Assembly: GCA_037953745.1 (NCBI GenBank)
Contig: JBAKBP010010357.1
Span: 1 to 64,000 of the forward strand
Direction of reading: 5' to 3'
DNA: 64,000 nucleotides
Source: Lithodes maja
Taxonomy: Eukaryota > Arthropoda > Malacostraca > Decapoda > Lithodidae
Made by a program: the position numbers and the translations under genes
The notes under the pieces: generated by a model
What the model saw: the letters and a program-made list of their open reading frames with translations, nothing else
What the model was told of the DNA's origin: nothing
Databases searched by the model: none
In this document: piece by piece, positions 1-8,602 of the stretch
Layout of the letters: every line of letters starts with the position of its first letter
How positions within the stretch are numbered: the first letter of the stretch is position 1

Positions 1-180
1 GTTTGAGGGTTCACTGTAATCTACTTTCTGTTACTTTTATATTTTCCTTAAGGCTTACTCAGATACCCCGCCTTATTACTTTTTATTACTCTTTCGAAAT
101 CTGCGCCTATTTGCAATTTAGTGTGTTCTCTTGTTCTTGACGTTGAGCATATGATATCCCGGACACCGGTCGTGGTATTC

Positions 181-292
181 TAGGTTCTCACGTCATTGAC
201 GGAGAGAACCACTACTAAATTGTGGGTTTGACAAACCCAAAGGAAGGAAGGAAAACCATATATTTAGTAGTGGTTCCGTAGTCAATGACATC
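181..292 (+). repeat. DIRS-like terminal junction fragment, family 2
   Basis: Two inverted words, GTCATTGAC..AACCACTACTAAA and TTTAGTAGTGGTTCCGTAGTCAATGAC, face each other across a short spacer (GTGGGTTTGACAAACCC then purine-rich GGAAGG). The same layout of an inverted start joined to an element end is seen in the DIRS element at 23038-23145, with related bases (TTAGTAGTGGCCCC..AATCATTGACGA). I infer a fragment of the terminal or internal complementary region of a different DIRS-like family. No coding sequence of that family is visible beside it. Confidence 0.5.
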
Positions 293-427
293 TACTGCCC
301 ACCCACCTTCCTCTTCCCATGCACATGCACAACTTGCTATTCAGTTTCAGACCGATTGATGCGCCAGATGGCACTGGGCTACTGTGCATGGGAAGCTTGC
401 CTTTATGTCGGCGCCGGATTCGAACAA

Positions 428-1204
428 CCTTTGGCCACAACAAAGAGAACCACCACCACAGTTTACAAACAATACATAAGAACAGTGATGGAACATGCCA
501 GCCCTGCCTTCACTTCTAACCTAGCTGAAACACATCACAAGACCTTACAGACTATTAAAAATAAAGCCCTAAAAATCATCACAGGCTGCACAGCTACTAC
601 ACCTACAGATCACCTACATCAAGAAACTAGTCATCAAAGTCAAAGACCATCTGGACATGAGAGATACTCAATTCCTGGCTGCAGCCTCCACAAACCAACA
701 CCACCCACTACACTACATGCTAAGACACCCACAGACACCAAGAAATATCAAAACAACACCCAGCACACGATATCATACACAAATACTGTCTTCTCTCCCT
801 CCCTGCCCACCCCAAACCAGCTTCCAGAAGCACATCCATACTCATATCCCTCGTCGTTTCATCCAATCACTCACACGCAGCTGCAGGCACGACCTCCCGA
901 AATCCATCTTTCTGAATCCTCCTTTCCTTGCAAGGACAGAGTCCACCTGGCCAGGCTGAGATGTGGGCACCATCCAGCTCTTCTGAGCTATCAGAAGAGA
1001 CTGGATGTCTCCGTCGACGACACCTGCCCGGGATGTAACACAGCACCCCATACCATTGGACACATCCTAGAAAACTGCATTTCACACAATCACTTAAGCC
1101 AACAACACAATTTACATTCCTTGAGAGCTCTGTGGGAAAGCCCGACTGTGGCCATGGCCTCCTTAGGGACTCGGGGCTGTTCGGCCAGGCAGCTTAGGGA
1201 ATGA
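428..1204 (+). pseudogene. LINE-A ORF2 C-terminal fragment
   Basis: This frame encodes the C-terminal part of an APE-type non-LTR retrotransposon ORF2, downstream of the RT catalytic core. It contains the thumb-region word KTLQTIKNKALKIITGC, the segment HLARLRCGHHPALLSYQKRL and a CPGC..H..C putative zinc knuckle near the end. The same protein region is present at 18542-19402 on the minus strand. Similarity begins near 428, so the copy is 5' truncated, as is usual for LINEs. A frameshift lies near 620-660. The stop is followed by a tail rich in CAA (1201-1230). Confidence 0.8.
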
Positions 1205-1251
1205 CAACAAAAACAACCTTACTCTACAATTATTTTATTTTTCTTTCTTAA

Positions 1252-1732
1252 CCCTTCCTACCTGGTCTGCCTTAGGTAAGGACAGCACGAAAGAAGGGCC
1301 GCTACCCGGTATGCCTTATCTAAGGCATGAGCTTAATAGCCTAATTAAGCTTGGTCCGAACGCCATGCGTACGACGTATGTCAACAAACCCAAGCGTTCG
1401 TCACCGCACCTCCGAAAACAAGAAGGAGAAGACTCCTCAATGTTATTGTTCTGACGTCATGACGAAATTAGTGTCTAAAAAGCCCCCATATTGGCAACAT
1501 CTCTGCAATATTGGCTCCACTGAAATCGTCATCACAACTGAACCAGTTGACTTACAGAGCTCTACTCAATGCCAAAATACAGATTGAAAACCGCACTACG
1601 ATTATAGATGAGTGGGAAAGTTCTAGCAGTGAAAATAAACATAAATACGGTAGCCTAGGCCTAGAAGTTTTTCAGCCATATCGCCCGGGTAGGGGCGACC
1701 GTCATTGGGTAAGACAGCCCGGGGAGGAAGGG
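1252..1732 (+). mobile_element. TTAA-flanked MITE, type 1, copy a (piggyBac-like)
   Basis: A 481-bp element lies between TTAA at 1248-1251 and TTAA at 1733-1736. Its ends are inverted: CCCTTCCTACCTGG on the left and CCGGGGAGGAAGGG on the right. A TTAA duplication is the hallmark of piggyBac-superfamily transposition. A second copy of identical length lies at 26845-27325 and is nearly identical by eye. It has no coding capacity. It carries the block CAGAGCTCTACTCAATGCCA, which is shared with the other MITEs and with both piggyBac elements in the window. Confidence 0.85.
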
Positions 1733-1736
1733 TTAA

Positions 1737-1850
1737 TAGTGGTATGTGATTCGATGACGTTCCCTAGGATGTTAATTTTCTATTATTCGGGTTGCGTTAA
1801 GCAATCTCCGGGTTCCCTAGAGGACCCGGGGAGCCCTTATAATGGATAAG
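1737..1850. other. Unassigned spacer with imperfect hairpin
   Basis: This short stretch lies between the MITE and the next DIRS-like fragment. It holds a GC-rich imperfect palindrome near 1808-1830 (CCGGGTTCCCTAGAGGACCCGG). I see no gene. Confidence 0.3.
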
Positions 1851-1940
1851 GCTCTCACGTCATTGACTACAGAACCACTACTAAATATATGTTTTTCCTT
1901 CCTTTCCTTCGGGTTGTCAAACCCACATTGGTAGATGTCA
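1851..1940 (-). repeat. DIRS-like terminal fragment, family 2, inverted partner
   Basis: On the minus strand this repeats the segment at about 217-290: GTGGGTTTGACAACCC, a GGAAGG-rich spacer, then ATATTTAGTAGTGGTT and GTCAATGACGTGAGAG. The two copies are in opposite orientation and bracket a LINE-A fragment and a MITE. They could be the two ends of one decayed element, or two independent fragments. Confidence 0.45.
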
Positions 1941-2115
1941 AGCCAGGGCAACTTGCCCTAGCGATATGTGACATGCCTAATGTTCATGGCCACCCCTTCT
2001 CGGGAATTACGGTGTCTGGTTAAAAATATACAGCATATATAAAAAAATAATGATACATGTCAGACCATAATTTTGTTGCATCTTATGCTTTTATACACCC
2101 TCTCTCGGTACTTAC

Positions 2116-2370
2116 CACACTTCCATATTTGGGGTCAAAGTTGCGCTGTCTGGCAGCATTCAAGTTGCGTTTTAGTGGTGTTGCAAACGGCTTCAAATTC
2201 CGATCATAGTTTGGCATGGCCTTCTCTTCATTTTCTTCCTCCTGCTGTCAGATAGCAAAACATATATTAGGTAAAATAACGAACAAATATGCAGCATAGT
2301 AAAGAAGAAAACTAACTTGTACTAGAATTAAACCCCATAATCAAGCTTCGTAACTCACCTGTTTTGGCAT
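2116..2370 (-). CDS. Candidate 5' exons of a host gene, product unknown
   Basis: Read on the minus strand. An ATG at 2370-2368 opens MPKQ and is followed at once by a donor CAG|GTGAGT (exon end 2359). After a 114-bp intron (2358-2245) with a pyrimidine-rich 3' end, a tandem CAGCAG acceptor opens a 129-bp exon (2244-2116). That exon is open for 43 codons, in frame with the ATG, and ends at a strong donor GTG|GTAAGT. The peptide is charged (QEEENEEK at its start; LKRNLNAARQRNFDPKYG near its end) and unlike any transposon protein here. An in-frame TAA lies just upstream of the ATG. I do not recognise the family. Later exons would lie to the left, beyond the repeats at 1-1960 or outside the window. 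An unrecognised mobile-element exon is the alternative. Confidence 0.45.
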
Positions 2371-2724
2371 TTGTATTTACGCGTCAATCGCCCCATCCAT
2401 GCATATTTGGCGAAAATATGCGACAGATTATACCTGATATATCTAGGCCATATATATATATCCCATCTGAAGTTGTCCAACAGTTTTATCAAAACCTGTG
2501 AGTACGCTGCATGCCCAGGTATGTCATTGGCATTGCTTATGCTTGTCTCATTTCAGCCTTGGGCGAAGTAGTTTGCATTGAAGACACTACAGTACTTCAT
2601 CCCAAGACTTTTTATGATTGCAATATCACTATATATATGCAATACACCTGCAATGAACTAAAAAGGTACTTATGTCCAATGTGTCAGGGAGCCAATGTAA
2701 TAAGATTTTTTTTTTTTTTTTTAG

Positions 2725-3846
2725 AACAAATACCATGGCGCTATGCCAAGCAGCTGAAAGAGCCGTAAAACATTCAAGAAGGGTAGATATTATTTACAGG
2801 TAAGGAGTTGACATAAAAATTGAGAAATTGTAGGAAAGGGGTAACCCACTGAGGGAGGCATCAGCCATACCCTGTGTCAATAATTTTTTTAAAAGTGGTG
2901 TATTGTAAACCTAAATACTGAATAAGATTACAAAATTAACTTCCCTGTTTTAAACAGAAGACCTGGTAGACACGGTAATAGAAGACTAAATACATTTAAT
3001 AAAAAGAAAAACAGGTCTGATATTAAAATTATTGTTAATAATTTATATTCATTATATCGACATTTCGGAATTAAAAAATTAAAAGATTCATTGAAAGGCC
3101 TACAAAAGAAAAGTTTTGCTCCTTTTATAGAAAATATTCTAAACAATAAACATAATTTCACAAATAAATTTAAGAATATAGTCTTTGCTTTTATGGGATA
3201 TATTAGAGCTAATTCCAAGAAATCCAAAGATAACCGTATTAAGATAAAGTCATGTCCACTTTAAATTATTCCTCTAAAATTTTAGACAAAATTAATGTTA
3301 ACAGTCTTATTAATTCAAAGAAAGTTAAGTCCATGTTACCAGATGGTTGTAAAGATTTCAAACCATTAATAGTGTATTCATATGAACGACCTGTTGGGTC
3401 TATTATTTGTAATTATAATAAAGTTTTAGGAAATCTTTAAGATAATGATATTTTCAATAATAATAAATGCGTGTCTGAAAGAGTCATGGATATGCCAGCT
3501 AGCAGACGTGATGCACTAGCAAAGTTCATTTATAGTCTGATATGTCACATATTAACAGGTGATGTAGAACTAGTTAAACATTTTGCAAACAACAAATTAG
3601 CGGAGCTATGTCGTAAAGGGTTTAAATTTAGAATAGAGAGTAATAAAGTAACATGGGACATAATTTTAAAAGATATTGTTTTTTCAGTCAATAAATTAAA
3701 AGATAAATTGTTAAAAATTGTGTGCTGCGATGCGAGAGAACTAGAAGCATGGTCTAAATTATTAATTAAGTTAATTAGAAATAAAATTTTCTCGCTTAAA
3801 AATGAATTTAATCTTTCAGATTTTATAGACTATAATTATAATAAGC
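2725..3846 (+). pseudogene. Penelope-like N-terminal exons and pre-RT region
   Basis: A long T-tract ending TTAG (2721-2724) precedes an open 75-bp stretch containing MALCQAAERAV. It ends at CAG|GTAAGG (2799/2800). A second acceptor, TTCCCTGTTTTAAACAG, ends at 2957, and the frame resumes as RRPGRHGNRR, giving a continuous reading across a 158-bp putative intron. The frame then stops near 3264 and again near 3440. It continues from about 3471 as the block MDMPASRRDALAKFIYSLIC, HILTGD and LEAWSKLLIKLIRNKI, which precedes the RT core in this family. The last codons before the MITE are at 3846. Introns are known in some Penelope-like elements; splicing here is inferred from sequence only. Confidence 0.5.
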
Positions 3847-3922
3847 TTAACCCTCTGTTCCCGGAAGGGCTCTTGAACGCCCATAAAAAAAGCATACACG
3901 AGCTGCCCGGAAGGGCTCTTAA

Positions 3923-6210
3923 CCCTTCCTTCCCGGATGCCCTCATGTACAGTACGCCCATAAAAAAGCATGTAACAGGTACCCGGAAGGCCTCATATGC
4001 ACCCACGACGTCACAGCCTGTGAGCTTGCTGTGCGAGGCGTCGGTCCGACGCATGTAAACAACAGCCGGCTGGACCGACGCTCCGCATCTCCGGCCACAA
4101 GAAGGAGAGCGTCGCTTGTTCTTGTGTGCCTGTATGTTGTTGTTAAGTATCGAAAAGTGGTGTAAAGTGGCTGGTTTGGCCATAAAGTTATCTCCAATGA
4201 AATCATCATCACAGCTCACCCAGTTGACTTAGAGAGCTCTACTTAATGCCATTTTACAGGTAAATAACACAGCTACGCTTGGGGATGCGCGGGAATGCGG
4301 GAAGCAGTCTGATTAACGAATATACGGTAGCCTAGCCTAGACGTTTTTCGGCCAAAACACCCGGGTTTCGAGGAATATATTGTGACGCACCCAGTGCGTA
4401 GCAACGCAACCTGATTGTACTCCTTGGTACTCCACTGTACCGCCGCGGTGCCGTGTACCGTGTACCGTGCTGGCTGCTTATATTGAGTGTGACAACGTAT
4501 AACTATGTTCTTTGTATCTCTGCAAAGGTCTCGTCATGTGCTAACCAGTGGTGGGTTTTGTTTTAAGCCATGTCGAGACCTTCCATTTAATATGTAGTAT
4601 CAATAGAGAAGTTGATAGATAAGACAATAGGAATTCAGAGAGAGAGAGTGAGTTAGACTTCAGAGCGAGAGGGTAGCAATGGTTGCCAGACGTATGGACC
4701 GGTTGGCAGCCCTGCGCTTATAGCTAGGTGCGACAGGGTTGGTAGTACATTGCCGCCTGCATATGCTGCCTGGGCTGCCCATGTTGTCGTACTGCACATT
4801 GCATGGAGGCTCGCTGTGTGTTCCATGATCAGGTTGCCTAGAACCTTTGAGATTCTAACATCCCTTGCCCTCTCTCCCAATTTCTCACGGTTGCACTCTT
4901 TCTCTCTGACGACATTACTCTCATTTCATTCTTCTCTCTATTTAAATGCATACCCTTCCCTTGAGGTCCTAAAGGAGTTTCAGCACTCACCTCTCGTATT
5001 ACTCTTAGGACAAGCATATATTTACATGTATTAGATTTAAGGGGTTAATGTGGTGAACAGCGATCTTCTTGATGAGGATAGTTGGTGAACGTTCTACATG
5101 TTCACGAGTTATATGCCCAGCTCATCATCCAATTTGTGACTAGACTAGTGCCATGTGTAAGAGCCCGACCATGCCCAGGAGTTGTCTGTAGGGGGGCGAG
5201 GACTTAGCCTTGATTTGCCTACCGAGCCAGGAGCGAGTGCAGTACCAGAGACTACAGCTCGCTCAGTGCCGGTTAGTAGAGTAACGTAATTTTATCTGTC
5301 CTTGTGTTCTCTGCAGTCTTTTCCTGGGTTCTCGCTTTCGGTGCTGGGACTCGTTGTTCCTGTGACTTGGCCTGCTAGCTAGAACACATGGGGATGATGA
5401 GTGGGTGATATCTTTATTTTACTATGCATTGCAGCTCTCTTTAAGTTTATGTACAGTATGTAACACTTTACAATACACATTACTCACACACTAGACAACA
5501 CTATTAATACTTTCATGTATCAATTAACTGCACTGTGTTTTGCTGCTGTTTCCGGAGTTCTATTGCGTAGGGCGCATACGGACTCAGAGGGGAGACAGAG
5601 TGAGAGAAGCGAAGTAGCCTATGCGGTAGTAGGCTACCGGCGCAGTACTGTTGCCTGCAACCTTTTAGTTATTCCAAGTATAGATTCATTATTACAATAA
5701 GTGACTACTGTTTATGTTCCTTCCATGTGTATTATTAGGTATCTACTGGATCATGAACATCTTGTATGCTACATGCTAGTGCATGTTAGTAGGGGACAGT
5801 TATTCTAGTGCACGCGTTTTCAAGTAGGCGTGTACATTTGTCATTTAGCATTTCACTGTCATACCTTTAGCCTGCTTCTATTCTACATTATTAGAGGCTT
5901 AATATTAACGTAGTTTCTTGAGATATTGCATTTCTTTAGTCATAACGTAACCTATAAATGTCTGAGGGAGGTTTAGCCTCATAGCCTACCCCTGTTGTAC
6001 ACTTTCGCCGAGTTAAGGTACCTCGTTACCATAGACGATAACTCTGTAGGGCGTTGGTGCTTTTTGTTGTCTGGAGCATATAGTATTTGGGACTGGGAAT
6101 CGAGCGTGTCGTTGTCACATAAGCCATTTCTGTCCTACGATCAAGAATCCCGAATATGTATTGCCGATCCAGCGTAACAATATATATAATACATAACCGG
6201 GGCTGGAGGG
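3923..6210 (+). mobile_element. MITE type 2, inner copy, carrying an LTR-like insertion
   Basis: The inner copy lies between TTAA at 3919-3922 and TTAA at 6211-6214, with ends CCCTTCCTTCCCGG and CCGGGGCTGGAGGG. The left 458 bp (3923-4380) and the right 31 bp (6180-6210) match the intact MITE at 17597-18076. The difference is a 1.8-kb insertion at 4381-6179 in the ATAT tract near the 3' end. Confidence 0.8.
4381..6179. mobile_element. Putative solo LTR (about 1.8 kb)
   Basis: The insertion begins TGTGACGC and ends GCGTAACA, so it has TG..CA ends with a short inverted repeat (7 of 8 bases). It is flanked by ATATAT on both sides, compatible with a 4-6 bp target duplication, although the target is itself an AT tract. 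There is no convincing coding frame. A solo LTR fits best. The start resembles the TGTTACG start of the gypsy LTRs at 54762 and 60552, but the body does not obviously match them. A DNA element with 8-bp ends is the alternative. Confidence 0.45.
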
Positions 6211-6750
6211 TTAAACACCCATGAGCTCAAAGCCTGTGAGCTTGGTGTGCGAGGCGTCGGTCCGACGCATGTAAACAACAGCCGGCTGGACCGACGCCCC
6301 GCATCTCCGGCCACAAGAAGGAGAGCGTCGCTTGTTCGTGTGTGCCTGTATGTTGTTGTTAAGTATCGAAAAGTAGTGTAAAGTGGCTGTTTTTGCCATA
6401 AAGTTATCTCCAATGAATCATCATCACAACTCAACCAGTTGACTTAGAGAGCTCTACTTAACGCCATTCTACAGGTAAATAACACAGCTACACTTGGGGA
6501 TGCGTGGGAATGCGGGAAGCAGTCAGAATAACAAATATACGGTAACCTAGCCTAGACGTTTTTTGGCCAAAACACCCGGGTTTCTGGGAATATTTATGTA
6601 ATGCGTAGCCGGGGCTGGAGGGTTAAAGCTGATTTAATAAATTTACATAAACATGTTTGTAATCACTACAGTAGATAAAGCCAGCAATAATTATAGCTTC
6701 ACATGTAAGAAATTTTATCTTGAAAACATGAAAAAAGAATTAGGCATTAA

Positions 6751-7244
6751 CCCTCCAGCCCCGGCTATGTATTATATATATATTTCCTCGAAATCCGGGT
6801 GTTTTGGCCGAAAAAACGTCTAGGCTAGGCTACCGTATATTCGTTAATCAGACTGCTTCCCGCATTCCCGCGCATCCCCAAGCGTAGCTGTGTTATTTAC
6901 CTGTAAAATGGCATTAAGTAGAGCTCTCTAAGTCAACTGGGTGAGCTGTGATGATGATTTCATTGGAGATAACTTTATGGCCAAACCAGCCACTTTACAC
7001 CACTTTTCGATACTGAACAACAACATACAGGCACACACGAACAAGCGACGCTCTCCTTCTTGTGGCCGGAGATGCGGAGCGTCGGTCCAGCCGGCTGTTG
7101 TTTACATGCGTCGGACCGACGCCTCGCACAGCAAGCTCACAGGCTGTGACGTCATGGGTGTTTAAGTGGGTGTACAAGAGGTCATCCGGGTTGCCTGGGC
7201 CAAGGTTTTTATGGGTGTACAAGAGGGCATCCGGGAAGGAAGGG
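6751..7244 (-). mobile_element. MITE type 2, reversed copy
   Basis: A 494-bp element lies between TTAA at 6747-6750 and TTAA at 7245-7248, reading right to left relative to the copy at 17597. The ends are CCCTCCAGCCCCGG and CCGGGAAGGAAGGG. The hairpin-forming block GCGTCGGTCCGACGC and the block AGAGCTCTACTTAATGCCAT (reverse strand) are present. The Penelope-like frame reads KKELGI on the left and resumes KGNILRKNI on the right. Confidence 0.85.
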
Positions 7245-7248
7245 TTAA

Positions 7249-8227
7249 AGGTAACATATTACGTAAAAATATTTGCGGTAATTCTGTTTATGAAATTCAA
7301 AATAATCTGAATATTGATAACTTAATCGATGAACATACCAAGAAAAATATAACATTTGATATTAAACTTTCTGATAAGAACAAGTGCATTGCAAAATTAT
7401 ACATGTTACCTAAATTTCATAAAAGACCTTATAAATATCGCTTTATTGCCGGAGCAAAATTTGCTACCACTAAAACTATCAGAACAAGTCGTAAATTGCT
7501 TAAAATACATTAAAAGTACTCATAAAAGATATTGTAATACCATCATGAGAAGAACTGGCATTAACTATTTTAATGGAGTGTTGACAATTCGTTAGAAGTT
7601 ATTGATAAAATAAATACCATGCCGAAAGTTACCTCGGTACATAGCTTCGACTTTTCAACTTTGTATACCAATTTGCCTTTAGATTTAGTATATTCAGAGC
7701 TTTGTTTTATTATAGATTTGCACTTTGACAGGTTCGTTAGGAATGGTAATTATTTCATAAATGTTTATACATATTTTAATTATGCATCACTTAGCTCCAC
7801 TCCCACTAGTTCTGTATACTGTATTTTGATAGAACTAAACTTAAAGATGCCCTTAAATTCCTCCTTTTCAATACTTATGTTAGATTCGGGCCTTACATTT
7901 TCAAACAAATATTAGGAATTCCTATGGGTGGAAATGCTAGCCCTTTAATTGCAGACTTATTCTTGCTTGCTTTAGAATTTAAATATATAAAAGACTTAGT
8001 TGACAGTAGCAAGAAAAATAAAATCCCAGAAAAATTAGCACTTGCTAAATTGTTAAGTAATAATAGTAGATATATTGATGATATTCTCGTTTGCAATTTG
8101 TTAAATTTTAATCAAGTTGCTAAACTTATTTACCCTAATTCTATCCCCCTCACACAATGTAATGTAAATAATAAAGTTGAACATTTTCTTGATATAAATA
8201 TAGAGATTGTTAATGAACAGTGCATAC
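7249..8227 (+). pseudogene. Penelope-like reverse transcriptase core
   Basis: This segment carries the RT fingers and palm: LPKFHKRPYKYRFIAG early, FDFSTLYTNLP (with the first catalytic aspartate) near 7645, GIPMGGNASPLIADLF near 7920 and SRYIDDILV (the catalytic DD pair) near 8070. The reading frame changes at about 7510 and between about 7770 and 7915, so at least two frameshifts are present. It stops at the piggyBac insertion after LDINIEIVNEQCI. Confidence 0.65.
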
Positions 8228-8602
8228 TTAACCCCTCCAACCCGGATGACCTCATATACGCCCATAACATACTCGGCCCGCGCAACCCGGATGGCCTCAT
8301 GTACGCCCCTTGCTTTCGTGCTTGATTTTCGAAAGCCGCGCGCACATTTTGTGATGATGGGGCGGTAGGTGGCGCCACCCGGCGTCAACGACGCCACAAC
8401 AACAGTATCTACCCCGACGCCATCATGGACAGTACACCAAATAGTGATTCCGCCGTGTCCGACATCGTGCTTCCTACGACGCCCTTGATAGTGCGTCGTG
8501 CCTTACCCCGACGCCATCGCCTAAATGTGTTATCTCCCGGAGGTATTGAGACGACTTTGAGACTTTGAGAAAGCTGATGCCAAGCATAAGATTGATGAAG
8601 AA

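Larger units (their letters stand above)
3851..6622 (+). mobile_element. MITE type 2, outer copy, interrupted by an inner MITE
   Basis: The outer copy lies between TTAA at 3847-3850 and TTAA at 6623-6626. It consists of 3851-3918 and 6215-6622, about 480 bp in all. Its ends are CCCTCTGTTCCCGG and CCGGGGCTGGAGGG. It is split at an internal TTAA: intact copies read CTCTTAAACACCCATGA at this point (compare 17663-17680), whereas here the same TTAA is duplicated around the inner element. It sits in the Penelope-like frame just before the VDKASNNY block. Confidence 0.8.

Noticed and set aside
3836..4219. Recurrent 60-130-codon frames in the MITEs (for example starting MSCDDDFIGDNFMAK)
   Set aside because: They recur only because the non-coding MITE recurs, in both orientations and with frame changes between copies. 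No protein domain is recognisable.
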